A stretch of DNA of 64,000 nucleotides. Origin: Gemmatimonadaceae bacterium (lineage in GTDB: Bacteria > Gemmatimonadota > Gemmatimonadetes > Gemmatimonadales > Gemmatimonadaceae). The notes beneath the pieces were generated by a model. The model was not told the origin of the DNA. It did no database searches and saw only the letters and a program-made list of their open reading frames with translations. Location: contig DASYSS010000027.1 in the NCBI GenBank assembly GCA_036003045.1, forward strand, positions 1-64,000, given 5' to 3'. The position numbers and the translations under genes are program-made. Shown one piece after another: positions 32,650-42,625 of this stretch. The first letter of the stretch is position 1. Every line of letters starts with the position of its first letter.

Positions 32650-34674
32650 ATGGCTACCACCACTCGCGTAACAGACGCTCCGACCGGATCGGCCGCGCCC
32701 GCGAACGGCGCGGCGCCGGCGGCCGGCGCTTCCGGCGCCGAGACGACGTCCACCGGCGCGGGCTGGTCGATCGACGCCGCTCGCGCGCTTTACAGGATCG
32801 AAGGGTGGGGCGCCGGGTTTTTCGACGTGAACGACCAAGGCCACGTCATCGTGCGGCCGGACAAGGATCGTCCCGACCACACCGTGGACCTCTACGAGAT
32901 CACGAACGATCTCGAGGAGCAGGGGATCGCACTCCCCGTGTTGTTGCGCTTCTCGGACATCCTGCGTTCGCGCATCGAGGACCTGACGACGCGGTTCGAG
33001 CAGGCGCGCGAGGAATTCGGCTACACGGGCGGATACACGACCGTCTACCCGATCAAGGTCAACCAGCAGCGCCACGTCGTCGAAGAGATCGTCGAATTCG
33101 GCAAGGGTCGCCGCGTGGGACTCGAATGCGGGAGCAAGCCCGAGCTCCAGGCGATTCTCGGCCTCGCCGAAGACACCGAGCACCTGATCGTCTGCAACGG
33201 CTACAAGGACGAGGAGTTCATGCGCCTCGCCCTGATGGGCCAAAAGCTCGGGCACCAGGTGTTCATCGTCATCGAGCAGCTCAGCGAGATCGACGTGCTG
33301 CTCCAGGTCGCCGACGAGATGGGTGTGACGCCGACCGCCGGCGTCCGCATCAAGCTCGCGTCGCGCGGATTCGGCCGCTGGAAGGAGAGCGGCGGCGAGA
33401 AGTCGAAGTTCGGACTCAACTCCGCGCAGCTGATGCAGGCGATCGACAAGCTCCGCGCCGCCAACAGACTCGACATCATCAAGCTGATCCACTTCCATCT
33501 CGGATCGCAGATCACCGACATTCGCTTCATCAAGCTCGGGCTCACGGAACTGACGCGGTTCTACGTCGAACTCCGGAACCTTGGCCTCGACATCACGCAC
33601 GTGGACGTGGGCGGCGGCCTGGGCGTCGACTACGACGGCACCAACTCGACGGCCGACGCGAGCGTGAACTACTCGCTGCAAGAGTACGCGAACGACGTCG
33701 TCTACACGTTGGCGGAGGCGTGCAGGGAACACGAAGTGCCCATGCCGCACGTCATCAGCGAGTCGGGGCGCGCGCTCACCGCGCACCACGCATTGCTGCT
33801 CATCAAGGTCATCGACGTCGAGTCGCAGGCCGATCGACCCGTGCCGGAGCTGACCGAGGACGATCATCAGCTGCTGCACGAGATGCTCGCCGACCATCGC
33901 GACGCGTCGCGCAAGACCGTGTCCAAGCGACGCGTGCGCGAGATCTACCACGACATGACGTTCGACAAGGAGCGCGCGCAGGAGCTGTTCAACAGCGGGG
34001 TGTTCACGCTGCGCGAGCGCGCGTTGGCCGAGCAGATCTATTTCGCCACGGCGAACGTGCTCGCCAAGTCGGTCCTGCGCAAAGGTGCCGACTTCGCCGA
34101 CATCATCGCCGATCTCGATTCGACGCTCGTCGACCGGTACTTCTGCAACTTCTCGCTCTTCCAGTCGCTGCCCGACAGCTGGGCGATCGATCACGTCTTC
34201 CCGATCATGCCGATTCACCGGCTGAACGAAGAACCGAACCGCCGGGGAACGCTTCAGGACGTGACGTGCGACTCGGATGGCAAGATCGACCGGTTCGCCG
34301 GCGAGACCTCGGCCAACGCGAGCCTCGAGCTCCACGAGTTCCACGACGGCGAGCCGTACATGCTCGGCGTGTTCCTGACCGGCGCGTACCAGGAGATCCT
34401 GGGCGACCTGCACAATCTCTTCGGCGACACGAACGCGGTGCACATTCGCCTCGCGAACAACGGCGGATACGACGTCACGGATCTCGTGCACGGCGACACG
34501 GTGACGGAGGTGCTGAACTACGTCCAGTTCCGCGCGCCGGATCTCCTGCAGACGTTCAGGCGGAAGGTCGCCGCCGCGAAGCACATTTCGCGGCAGGAGG
34601 CGAATACGTTCATCGCCGACTACGTCGCCGGACTCGAAGGCTACACGTACCTCGAGGGCGAGGCCGCGCAGTAG
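32650..34674 (+). CDS. speA: Biosynthetic arginine decarboxylase
   Basis: The 674-residue PLP enzyme decarboxylates arginine to agmatine for polyamine synthesis. Motifs: PLP Lys in VYPIKVNQQRHVVEE, then GLECGSKPELQAIL, HFHLGSQITDIR, HVDVGGGLGVDYDG, and the C-terminal DSTLVDRYFCNFSLFQSLPD. The length is close to E. coli SpeA (658). An Ala/Thr-rich tail of about 35 residues precedes the conserved start WSIDAARALYRIEGWGAGFF. ATG 32650 was chosen; the frame is open farther upstream within pdxH. Convergent with the first lipoprotein gene, with 10 bases between stops. speB is not in the window. Confidence 0.95.
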   Translation: MATTTRVTDAPTGSAAPANGAAPAAGASGAETTSTGAGWSIDAARALYRIEGWGAGFFDVNDQGHVIVRPDKDRPDHTVDLYEITNDLEEQGIALPVLLRFSDILRSRIEDLTTRFEQAREEFGYTGGYTTVYPIKVNQQRHVVEEIVEFGKGRRVGLECGSKPELQAILGLAEDTEHLIVCNGYKDEEFMRLALMGQKLGHQVFIVIEQLSEIDVLLQVADEMGVTPTAGVRIKLASRGFGRWKESGGEKSKFGLNSAQLMQAIDKLRAANRLDIIKLIHFHLGSQITDIRFIKLGLTELTRFYVELRNLGLDITHVDVGGGLGVDYDGTNSTADASVNYSLQEYANDVVYTLAEACREHEVPMPHVISESGRALTAHHALLLIKVIDVESQADRPVPELTEDDHQLLHEMLADHRDASRKTVSKRRVREIYHDMTFDKERAQELFNSGVFTLRERALAEQIYFATANVLAKSVLRKGADFADIIADLDSTLVDRYFCNFSLFQSLPDSWAIDHVFPIMPIHRLNEEPNRRGTLQDVTCDSDGKIDRFAGETSANASLELHEFHDGEPYMLGVFLTGAYQEILGDLHNLFGDTNAVHIRLANNGGYDVTDLVHGDTVTEVLNYVQFRAPDLLQTFRRKVAAAKHISRQEANTFIADYVAGLEGYTYLEGEAAQ

Positions 34675-34684
34675 CCCGCAGTAG

Positions 34685-35110
34685 CTACCAGTTTCCGTTC
34701 TGGTACACGTGCGATGTACCGAGCGTCGGCGCGACGACGATCCTCACGCGGTCGCCTTTGTTGAGGCTCAGCGGGCCGAGTAGCGTCGATCCGGTATCGC
34801 CCACCGGCCGGACCTCGAATGTCGTGAGCGAATAACGGAAGAAATCGGTACCCAGCCCGACGGTTTGCGTCGTGCCGCCGGCCACCGTGGCGACCTCGCT
34901 CGTGTCCTCGTTCGCTTCGGCGTAGACCTTCACCGCCGTCGGGAAATCGTTCTGCACGCGAAGCACGACGGCCGCCTGCGGCGGCGTCTGCAGCGTATCG
35001 AACGCCAACTGTCCGGCTGCCGTTTGCGACCGAATGCCGCTCTCGTGCGCGCACGCGGCGAAAAACACCATGGCAGCCGCCACGGCGGCGCCGATCGATC
35101 GTCGAGTCAT
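34685..35110 (-). CDS. Putative lipoprotein, member 1 of a tandem paralogous family
   Basis: The 141-residue product starts with a lipoprotein signal (MTRRSIGAAVAAAMVFFAAC). It shares a pattern with the next two minus-strand genes: a T-A-A-G segment after the Cys, then VVLRVQNDFPTAVKVYAEAN, an FEVRPVG segment and LGPLSLNKGDRVRIVVAP. The order of beta-strand-like segments suggests a small beta-sandwich anchored in the membrane. Good ribosome site (AAGGAG, six bases before ATG 35110). It lies 27 bases after member 2 and is probably transcribed with it. The family is not one I recognise. Confidence 0.8.
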   Translation of the reverse strand: MTRRSIGAAVAAAMVFFAACAHESGIRSQTAAGQLAFDTLQTPPQAAVVLRVQNDFPTAVKVYAEANEDTSEVATVAGGTTQTVGLGTDFFRYSLTTFEVRPVGDTGSTLLGPLSLNKGDRVRIVVAPTLGTSHVYQNGNW

Positions 35111-35137
35111 TCGTTGCTCCTTCTCTCCTGCTTCCCG

Positions 35138-35542
35138 TTACGGCACCGTGGGACGGATTTCGACGCGGGCCGAGTCGAGGTTGGGCGTCACGATGAGGTT
35201 GGCGGTTTGGCCCCGACTGAGCCGGAATGGTCCGATCTGTTTCGAGGGGCCGGTCGCGGGCACGATCTCGAGCGAGAAGGATGTGCCGGGGAACGAGTTC
35301 GCGTCGAGTGCGACGGTTCCGAAACCGTCGCTCGCCAGGTTCACGAGCTCGTTGCGATTGTTCCCAACGATCGAAAAGACCTGGACGCGAGTCGGGTAAT
35401 TGTTCTGCACGCGGATCAGTACGGTCCGCGATGTCGTGGCGCCGACGTCGATGTCGCCGGCCGCCGTCCGCGTGTTCTGCTGCGTACAGGCGTGCACCGC
35501 CGAGAGCGCGATGCTCGCGACCAGTATTCGCATGGGGCTCAT
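35138..35542 (-). CDS. Putative lipoprotein, member 2 of a tandem paralogous family
   Basis: The 134-residue product has a signal peptide ending SAVHAC (a less usual lipobox), then TRTAAGDIDVG, VLIRVQNNYPTRVQVFSIV, GNNRNELVNLASDG, FSLEIVPATG and IGPFRLSRGQTANLIVTPN. These align with members 1 and 3. ATG 35542 is preferred over the upstream start at 35593 because GGAGG lies close before it and the signal peptide begins there; ATG 35533 is a second option. A -24/-12-like promoter element lies at 35606-35619. Confidence 0.8.
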   Translation of the reverse strand: MSPMRILVASIALSAVHACTQQNTRTAAGDIDVGATTSRTVLIRVQNNYPTRVQVFSIVGNNRNELVNLASDGFGTVALDANSFPGTSFSLEIVPATGPSKQIGPFRLSRGQTANLIVTPNLDSARVEIRPTVP

Positions 35543-35605
35543 GCCTCCCTCCTTCGAGCGGCCTGGTGAAGCGCACCGCTCGACTGCCACCATCGGGACA
35601 AAAGG

Positions 35606-35619
35606 GCAGGTTCAATGCC
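35606..35619 (-). promoter_or_regulatory. Possible sigma-54 type -24/-12 element before lipoprotein 2
   Basis: On the minus strand the sequence reads GGCATTGAACCTGC, a GG-N10-GC spacing with GGCA and TGC at the expected ends of a sigma-54 promoter. The start codon is about 64 bases downstream of the GC. The same arrangement and the following CCYTTT-GTCC are conserved before lipoprotein 3. No activator site was identified. Confidence 0.4.
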
Positions 35620-35717
35620 CGCGACGCGCATTCGACAGCGCCGCGGTCACTGTGCGGGCGGGCGCGGCCCGACGAGCCGCGGCCACTGTTGTGGCGCGAC
35701 TCGCGGACCTCTTTTCC

Positions 35718-35738
35718 CCGGCCTCAGCCGGTCTTTTT
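35718..35738 (+). terminator. Plus-strand intrinsic terminator in a lipoprotein spacer
   Basis: CCGGC (35718-35722) pairs with GCCGG (35727-35731) around a CTCA loop, followed by TCTTTTT. The T run is on the plus strand only, although both neighbouring genes are on the minus strand. It therefore does not serve them and may end an unannotated plus-strand transcript. Confidence 0.5.
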
Positions 35739-35740
35739 AC

Positions 35741-36160
35741 TTATGGTGCGGAGTGGTGAATGTCGACGTGGGACAGATTGATGTCCGGCGTCAGGACCAG
35801 CTCAGCCGTCTCGCCCTTGTTGAGCTTGAACGGCCCGAGCCGTTTGATCATGTGGCTGTCCTCGGGCCGGACCTCGAACGAAATCGATGGATAGGGAAAC
35901 AGGTTCGGATCGAGCACGATGGTGCGCACGCCCTTGGTCGCGACGCTCGCCACCTCGTTGGGCTGGCCGCCCATCACCGTGTAGACCCGAACTTTCGCAG
36001 GATAGTTGTTCTGCACGCGGAGGAGCACCGTCCGCGTCGCCGACAGCGAATCGACGGCGATGTCGCCGGCAGCTGATTGCGTTCGCGATTCGCTTTGCAT
36101 GCAGCCAGCGAGCATGCCCGCGCAAATCGCGCATCTGACGCCAATCGCAACACGTGTCAT
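35741..36160 (-). CDS. Putative lipoprotein, member 3 of a tandem paralogous family
   Basis: The 139-residue product has the best lipobox of the three (GMLAGC at about residue 21). It continues TQSAAGDIAVDS, VLLRVQNNYPAKVRVYTVMG, GQPNEVASVATKG, FEVRPEDSH and LGPFKLNKGETAELVLTPDI. Similarity to member 2 is clear along the whole length. ATG 36160 has AGGAGG nine bases upstream; the open frame to 36409 is not needed. A promoter element like that of member 2 lies at 36232-36245. It is divergent from a secreted amidohydrolase gene. Confidence 0.82.
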   Translation of the reverse strand: MTRVAIGVRCAICAGMLAGCMQSESRTQSAAGDIAVDSLSATRTVLLRVQNNYPAKVRVYTVMGGQPNEVASVATKGVRTIVLDPNLFPYPSISFEVRPEDSHMIKRLGPFKLNKGETAELVLTPDINLSHVDIHHSAP

Positions 36161-36231
36161 ATGTTTATGCCTCCTCGGAGAGCGAGCTGAAGCAAGCTGC
36201 TCGAAAACTCCCTCGTTGTTGGACCAAAGGG

Positions 36232-36245
36232 GCAGTTTCGGTGCC
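36232..36245 (-). promoter_or_regulatory. Possible sigma-54 type -24/-12 element before lipoprotein 3
   Basis: The minus strand reads GGCACCGAAACTGC, close to the -24/-12 consensus (TGGCAC-N5-TTGC) with exact GG-N10-GC spacing. It is followed by CCCTTTGGTCC, shared with the element before lipoprotein 2. The GC lies about 72 bases before the ATG at 36160. Confidence 0.45.
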
Positions 36246-36308
36246 GACACCTGGCGTCGGTTGCCGAAATCCGGGATTGCCCTGATCGGACTCAACCGGC
36301 AACCGTCG

Positions 36309-37547
36309 ATGAGAGCTCTGTCATTTGCCGCCGGAATCGCGCTCACGGCACCGTCGATCGCCGACGCGCAGAATTCGTCGTTCGCCCCGACCCGCTCGAC
36401 GGTCACCACGATTCACGCGGCGCGAATGATCGACGGCCGCGGGAAAGAGACCGAGAACGTGGTCGTCACGGTGAGCGAAGGCAAAATCACGAATGTGGCG
36501 CCGGCGACCGGCCGCGGCGTCCAGGCCACGTACGAGCTCGGCGACGCGACGCTGCTCCCGGGGCTCATCGACGCCCACGTCCACCCCGGGTGGTACATCA
36601 ACGGGCAGGGCGCGCTGCACAATGGCCGCGACGGAGATACCCCGACGCAGTCCGTGCTCGCGCGTGCCGGGAATCTCGACGCGACGCTGATGGCCGGATT
36701 CACGACGATCCAGAGCGTAGGCGGGGCCGAGGACCTCGAGCTGCGCGACGCGGTCGCGCGCTGGCAGATCCCCGGGCCGAGGATTCTCACGTCGATCACG
36801 CAGCTGAGCAACACCAGACCGTCCCCCGATTCGCTGCGCGCCCTCGTGCGGTCGCTCAAGGCGCGCGGCGCCGACGTCATCAAGCTGTTCGCGTCGGCGG
36901 GACTCGGCGCGGGCGGGGCACAGACGCTGTCCGATGAACAACTCGCCGCGATCTGCGGCGAAGCGAAGGCGCAGGGACTTCGCTCGGTCGTCCACGCGAT
37001 CAGTGCCGGCAGCGTGCGCGCCGCCACGCTCGCCGGCTGTACCGAGATCGAACACGGCACGTTCGCGACGCAGGCCGAGCTGACGCTCATGGCGGAGCAA
37101 GGAACGATCTTCGATCCCCAGGTTTGCCTGGTTTTTCAGAACTACATCGACCATCGCGACGTGTACGCGCGCTCCGGATACACGGACTCGACCTTCATGC
37201 TGCTCGGCCAGGCGATTCCCACGGCCACGGCGATGTTCAAGAAGGCCCTGGGCACCCCGGGACTGAAGATCATTTTCGGCACCGACGCGGTCGCGCTGGC
37301 TCACGGGCGGAACGCCGAGGAATTGCTCTGCCGAGTGAAGGCGGGTCAGAATCCGATGGACGCGATCACGTCCGCGACGTCGGCGACAGCGGCAGCGCTG
37401 GGGTTGGGCGCGACGATCGGAACGGTCGCACCGGGCTACGAGGCCGACCTCATCGCCGTGCGCGGCGATCCGTCGCGAGACATCGCCGCGATCAGGAAAG
37501 TGACGTTCGTGATGCGAGGCGGCGTGGTGTTCACCGGAACGCCGTGA
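36309..37547 (+). CDS. Secreted metal-dependent amidohydrolase
   Basis: The 412-residue protein begins with a signal peptide (MRALSFAAGIALTAPSIADAQ). Amidohydrolase barrel ligands are seen in LPGLIDAHVHPGWY (HxH), DVIKLFASAG (Lys), VVHAISAG, IEHGTF and GTDAVALAHGRN. The C-terminal beta-domain ends GYEADLIAVRGDPSRDI, typical of imidazolonepropionase-like hydrolases. It is a distant relative of the enzyme at 22906-24168 but lacks the Gly-Arg stretch. ATG 36309 is used; the frame is open upstream. It is convergent with the superoxide dismutase gene. Confidence 0.87.
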   Translation: MRALSFAAGIALTAPSIADAQNSSFAPTRSTVTTIHAARMIDGRGKETENVVVTVSEGKITNVAPATGRGVQATYELGDATLLPGLIDAHVHPGWYINGQGALHNGRDGDTPTQSVLARAGNLDATLMAGFTTIQSVGGAEDLELRDAVARWQIPGPRILTSITQLSNTRPSPDSLRALVRSLKARGADVIKLFASAGLGAGGAQTLSDEQLAAICGEAKAQGLRSVVHAISAGSVRAATLAGCTEIEHGTFATQAELTLMAEQGTIFDPQVCLVFQNYIDHRDVYARSGYTDSTFMLLGQAIPTATAMFKKALGTPGLKIIFGTDAVALAHGRNAEELLCRVKAGQNPMDAITSATSATAAALGLGATIGTVAPGYEADLIAVRGDPSRDIAAIRKVTFVMRGGVVFTGTP

Positions 37548-37601
37548 GCGATCGATGAATCGGAGAAAACGCTCGCGACAAATGCCAGACGCGGACAGAA
37601 A

Positions 37602-37640
37602 AGTGGCTAGCGATGGGCGTTGTGCCCACAGCTAGCCACT
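37602..37640. terminator. Bidirectional terminator between amidohydrolase and sod genes
   Basis: AGTGGCTAGC (37602-37611) pairs perfectly with GCTAGCCACT (37631-37640), and GGGC/GCCC extends the apex. On the minus strand the stem is followed by TTTTCTG, good for the sod transcript. On the plus strand GTCGTTTGTT follows, a weaker T tract. Confidence 0.8.
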
Positions 37641-37656
37641 GTCGTTTGTTCGTCGC

Positions 37657-38255
<599 letters not shown>

Positions 38256-38256
<1 letters not shown>

Positions 38257-38876
38257 TAGGCTCTCCTTGCTCTGTACCACCCGATGATGCCAGGCGAGAT
38301 CGAGAGCAACACGACGATCGCGATCACACTCTCGATATGCTGGTCGACTCCCGGAATGTAGCGCCCCAGGAAGTAGCCGATGAACAGCATGCTCCAGATC
38401 CACGCGACGCCGCCGATGACGTTGTACAGCGCATATCGCCGGTGATCCATTTGCGCCATGCCGGCCACGACAGGAACGAACGTGCGAATGATCGGCATGA
38501 ACCGCGCGATGACGATCGTCGCGGCGCCGCGCCGTTCGTAGAAATCGTGCGCGCGATACAGATGCTTCTTGTTGAAGAGCAGCGAGTCTTCGCGCTTGAA
38601 GAGCCGGGGGCCCGTCGCGGCGCCGACCACGTAGCCGACCTGGTTGCCGATGATCGACGCTACCGTCAACAGGAGTCCGAGCAGCCACACGTTGAACACG
38701 CCGGTGGTGGCCGCGAGGAGTCCGGCGGTCACGATCAGCGAATCGCCCGGCAGGAAGAATCCGACCAAAAGTCCTGTCTCGGCGAAAATGATCGCCGTCA
38801 GCCCCACGTACCCGCCCCAGGCGATGATGCCGCGGACGTCGCGGACGCGATGCAACCAGTCGAGCAGTGTGTGCAT
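38256..38876 (-). CDS. DedA-family membrane protein
   Basis: The 206-residue protein has the DedA/SNARE-associated domain: [20 protein letters not shown] near the start, [16 protein letters not shown], the block [20 protein letters not shown] with the conserved RF-x-P-x-x-R, and [11 protein letters not shown]. Four to five membrane segments are visible. Relatives are involved in membrane lipid and undecaprenyl-phosphate recycling and proton-dependent processes. ATG 38876 is chosen; upstream codons to 38936 lack a ribosome site. It is divergent from the GH38 gene and coupled to sod. Confidence 0.9.
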
Positions 38877-39018
38877 GGTGGCGGAAAGCTGAGTTGGCGG
38901 GCACAGGAAGTTCTGCGAGCAAGACGATCGAGGCAACGGTTGCGTTCGGCGACGAACGCGTCACGTTCAGAGCGTTCTCGCCGCCGCCACTCCTTCGACC
39001 TCGGGGACCAGTTCGACC

Positions 39019-41646
39019 GTGCTCGACGTACACGTCGTTTCACACACACACTGGGACCGCGAGTGGTATCTGCCAGTCGAGCGCTTTCGGCAGCGGCTCG
39101 CCGCGCTGGTCGATGAGCTGATCGACGATCCACCGGGAGAAGGGGAGAGCTTTCTGCTCGACGGCCAGGCGGTCGTGCTGGACGACTACGTTCGCGTGCG
39201 GCCGGAGCGCGTCCGCGCGCTGAGCGAGCTGCTTCGCCGCGGCAGTCTCGAAGCCGGGCCCTGGTACGTGCTTGCCGACGAGTTGATCCCGAGCGGCGAG
39301 GCACTGGTCCGAAACCTCCTGACCGGCCGGCGAACCCTCGAGCGGTTCGGCGCCGTCGCGCCGCCGGTCCTCTACTGCCCCGACTCGTTCGGACATCCGG
39401 CGGCGCTCCCGGCGATCGCCGCGGGCTTTGGTCTCGACCTCATCGTTCTTTGGCGCGGCTACGGCAGCCGGCGCTTTCCTCCAGGCGACGGAGCGTGGTG
39501 GCGTTCACCGAGTGGTGAGCGGGTTCTTCTCTTTCACTTGGCGCGCGACGGCTACTCGCTGGGATCGAATTTGCCGGTCGATCCGGCGGAAGCCGAGGGA
39601 CGGTGGGCCGCGATGCGCGAGCAGCTGGCGCCGCGCTCGACGACCGGCGTCGTGCTCTTGCCCAACGGCGCCGACCACCACGCCCGGCAACTCGATTACC
39701 GCGACGCCGTGGGTGCACTCCAGTCGGTCGCCACCCACGACGCGGTCCATCGAAGCTCGCTGCGCGCGTTTCAACACGCGCTCTCCGAGCGCGCGGCGGC
39801 AGCGACCCTCCCGCTCGTCGAGGGCGAGCTTCGCGACTCGTACGGATACACGTGGACGCTGCAAGGCACGTTGGCGACCCGCGCGCACGAAAAGCGCCTC
39901 AACGCAATCGCCGAACGTTCGCTCCTCCGCGACGCCGAGCCGTGGAACGCGCTCGCGTCGCGTCGAAGCCGATCTCGCCGTTTCTTGCTCGACGAAGCGT
40001 GGCGCACGCTGCTCGAAGCGCACCCGCACGACACGCTCTGTGGCTGTTCGATCGACGAAATCGCCATCGCGATGGAGCAGCGCGTGCGTTCCGCGACGAA
40101 CCAGGCGGCGGGCGTTCGCGACGATGCCATCCTCGATCTCGCTGGCCACGATCCGGCCGAGGCGCGCACGGCACGCGACGCGTGGCAGCCGGTGGCTCTC
40201 ATTCGGAATCCAGCGCCGCGCGGGCGGAGTGGTGTCGCGATCATCGACGTCGAAGAGTTCGTCGCGGACGTGCCGGTCGGCCCGGGATCCCAGCCAGGCG
40301 ACTCGCTCGACGTCCCCGAGCCGCGACGAACGCCGATCATTGCCGGGCTCGGCCCCGTCCAGGTCCTCGATCGCGCGACGCGCTACTCCCGAACCGAATC
40401 TCCGCGGCACTATCCGGACAACGATCTCGTATCCGTCACGCAGGTTGCCGCGTGGGTCGGGGACGCGCCGCCGTACGGCGTGGCCACCCGTGCGATCGGC
40501 CGCCGGTCGCGCGGCGCTGCTCCGGCCGATCGCGTGCGAACGGAGTCTCGCTCTCTCGAAAACGCGACGCTCGTCGTGGCCGTCCACGACGACGGGACGA
40601 TTTCCTTGCTGCACAAACCCAGCGGCCGTCGCATCTCCTCGCTCATTCGATTCGAGGACGACGCGGACGTCGGCGACCTCTACACGCCGGCGCCGCGCGA
40701 GCGCGCCTGCGAATTTCGCCTCGGCGTCGTGCGTCGCGTGCACCGCGGCCCGCTTCGCGGCGAGCTCGCACTGACCACGAGAATCACGGAGCCGGGCGCG
40801 CCTCGCAGCCAGGGTGGCGTGGATCTGGCCATTCACCTGGCTCTCGACGCCGGCGCGTCGCACCTCGCGATCGGCTTGACCGGAAACAATCAGCGCGACG
40901 ACCATCGTCTGCGAATCATTCTCTCCACCGACGTCGCGGCTCCGGAAATCTGGGCCGACGCCGCGTTCGGACCGGTGCGTCGCGTGCCGATCGCGCCGAG
41001 CGCGGACGAGACGCAGAGCGAGCGAGTCCCGCCAACAGCGCCGCTTCATCGGTACGTGTCGCTGTTCGACGACGCCCGCGGCTGCACCGTCTTCAGCGAC
41101 GGCCTCGCCGAGTACGAGGGTCTCGAGGACGGCGGTATCGCGGTGACGCTCGTGCGTGCAGTCGGCGATCTCTCGAAGAGCGATCTTCCCGAACGTCCCG
41201 GCCACGCCGGGTGGCCCGCTCCGACACCGCTCGCGCAGTGCCGCGGCCCCTTCGCGGCGAGTCTCGGCGTAATGCTTCACGGCCCACGCGGCGCAACGAC
41301 CGTCGACGCGATCGAGCACACGGCGGACGATTTTCTCGTGCCGATCTCGGGCGTGACTCTCCGATCCGCACTGCGCGTGTCCGACGACGCCGTAGGCCCG
41401 GAGCTCATCGGTGCCGGCCTCGCATTCTCGACGATCAAGGAGAGCGAGGACAGCCGCTGGCTCGTGCTTCGCTGCGTGAACCTCACCGACGAACCAGTCT
41501 CCGGCGCTTGGCGTCTTCCATTCACTATCGAAGAGGCTCGCCTCTCTCGTCTCGATGAAACGCCCGGCGACTCCGCACCGTTCGTCGGTCAAACGACTTC
41601 GTTCACCGCCGAGCCCCGCGGCATCGTCACCATTCTCGCGCGTTAG
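39019..41646 (+). CDS. Glycoside hydrolase family 38 alpha-mannosidase-like
   Basis: The 875-residue protein starts at GTG 39019 with the zinc-binding family motif [16 protein letters not shown]. The nucleophile Asp is in [13 protein letters not shown], and a further ligand His in [15 protein letters not shown]. The layout of catalytic barrel (to about 300), helical bundle and large beta-sandwich (about 420-875) fits GH38. Without a signal peptide it should act in the cytoplasm on imported manno-oligosaccharides or glycan fragments. It is convergent with the Dpp-type permease genes and divergent from dedA. Confidence 0.9.
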   Translation: MLDVHVVSHTHWDREWYLPVERFRQRLAALVDELIDDPPGEGESFLLDGQAVVLDDYVRVRPERVRALSELLRRGSLEAGPWYVLADELIPSGEALVRNLLTGRRTLERFGAVAPPVLYCPDSFGHPAALPAIAAGFGLDLIVLWRGYGSRRFPPGDGAWWRSPSGERVLLFHLARDGYSLGSNLPVDPAEAEGRWAAMREQLAPRSTTGVVLLPNGADHHARQLDYRDAVGALQSVATHDAVHRSSLRAFQHALSERAAAATLPLVEGELRDSYGYTWTLQGTLATRAHEKRLNAIAERSLLRDAEPWNALASRRSRSRRFLLDEAWRTLLEAHPHDTLCGCSIDEIAIAMEQRVRSATNQAAGVRDDAILDLAGHDPAEARTARDAWQPVALIRNPAPRGRSGVAIIDVEEFVADVPVGPGSQPGDSLDVPEPRRTPIIAGLGPVQVLDRATRYSRTESPRHYPDNDLVSVTQVAAWVGDAPPYGVATRAIGRRSRGAAPADRVRTESRSLENATLVVAVHDDGTISLLHKPSGRRISSLIRFEDDADVGDLYTPAPRERACEFRLGVVRRVHRGPLRGELALTTRITEPGAPRSQGGVDLAIHLALDAGASHLAIGLTGNNQRDDHRLRIILSTDVAAPEIWADAAFGPVRRVPIAPSADETQSERVPPTAPLHRYVSLFDDARGCTVFSDGLAEYEGLEDGGIAVTLVRAVGDLSKSDLPERPGHAGWPAPTPLAQCRGPFAASLGVMLHGPRGATTVDAIEHTADDFLVPISGVTLRSALRVSDDAVGPELIGAGLAFSTIKESEDSRWLVLRCVNLTDEPVSGAWRLPFTIEEARLSRLDETPGDSAPFVGQTTSFTAEPRGIVTILAR

Positions 41647-41755
41647 CGTTTTCGGTACCGACGCCTTAAGGGCTCGAGAACAGCAAAAAAGCTGTTGCTG
41701 GCGCCGCCGAATCCGTGGTGTATGCGCGCAAGTGTTCAGTTCTGGCAGTTCAACA

Positions 41756-42625
41756 TCAGGCCCTATCGCGTAACGTCGCTCCGGACTCGCCCGCGAGACG
41801 ATCGCGGAGGTCATCGCCGATCAGGGTGCAACAAAGCACGGTCGCGATCAGCGCGAGGCCCGGCGCGATGGCCACCCACGGGGCGACGACGATCAGGTCG
41901 CGTCCGCCGGCGATCATGTTTCCCCAACTCGGGCGCGGCGGCTGAACACCCAGTCCAAGAAACGACAGGCCGCTCTCGAGGAGAATCGCATTGCCGACGC
42001 CCAGCGTCGTCGCGACGATCGCCGGGCCCAGCGAGTTGGGGAGAGCGTGCCGCCAGAGCACGCGGGCGCTCGACGCGCCGAGGCTCGTCGCGGCGTCGAC
42101 GAAGGGGCGCGTCTTCATGCCGAGCAGCTCGGCGCGGACCATGCGCGCGACGCCCATCCAGCCGGTCAGGACGAGCACGGCGACGACCGTGGTGAGACCC
42201 GGGCGCCAGAGCGACGCGCATACGAGCAGCAGCACGAGGCGCGGGATGGCGAGCAGCGCGTCGGAGAGCGCCATGAGCGTGCGATCCACGACGGCGCCCA
42301 TCCATGCGGCCGCCGCGCCGGCGATCGTCCCCACGCCGCTGGCGACAACCGACCCGACGATTCCGACGGCGAGCGAGATTCGGCCGGCAAGCATCATTCG
42401 CACAAAGAGATCGCGGCCGAAGCGATCCGTCCCGAGAAGATGAAAGCGTCCGAGCGCGTCGCGCGAGAACGGCGGCAAGAGTCGCAGGCGAAGTACGTCG
42501 CCGATTCCGAGCGGGTCCTGACGCGACACGGCCGGCACGAGCAGGGTGGCGAGCACGAGCACGCACAATAGCGCCGTGGCGGCGCCAGGGAGCGTCCGCG
42601 CCGTCCGAATCGCGCGCGAGATCAC
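41756..42625 (-). CDS. Oligopeptide-type ABC transporter permease (DppC-like)
   Basis: The 289-residue permease has about six membrane helices and the inner-membrane permease signature region around ATSLGASSARVLWRHALPNS, the loop that contacts the ATPase; GTDRFGRDLFVRMMLAGR near the start is typical of DppC/OppC. It starts at GTG 42625, overlapping the DppB-like stop as GTGA. With the next gene it forms the membrane part of an importer for peptides or small oligosaccharides; no ATPase gene is nearby. Confidence 0.92.
   Translation of the reverse strand: MISRAIRTARTLPGAATALLCVLVLATLLVPAVSRQDPLGIGDVLRLRLLPPFSRDALGRFHLLGTDRFGRDLFVRMMLAGRISLAVGIVGSVVASGVGTIAGAAAAWMGAVVDRTLMALSDALLAIPRLVLLLVCASLWRPGLTTVVAVLVLTGWMGVARMVRAELLGMKTRPFVDAATSLGASSARVLWRHALPNSLGPAIVATTLGVGNAILLESGLSFLGLGVQPPRPSWGNMIAGGRDLIVVAPWVAIAPGLALIATVLCCTLIGDDLRDRLAGESGATLRDRA

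Noticed and set aside
32608-34584. A 658-codon minus-strand frame opposite speA
   Set aside because: It is the complementary frame of a complete arginine decarboxylase; composition is biased and no motif is seen.
41679-41696. AACAGC-A6-GCTGTT hairpin between the GH38 and dppC genes as a terminator
   Set aside because: The stem is only 6 bp and neither strand has a T run after it; the A6 is in the loop.
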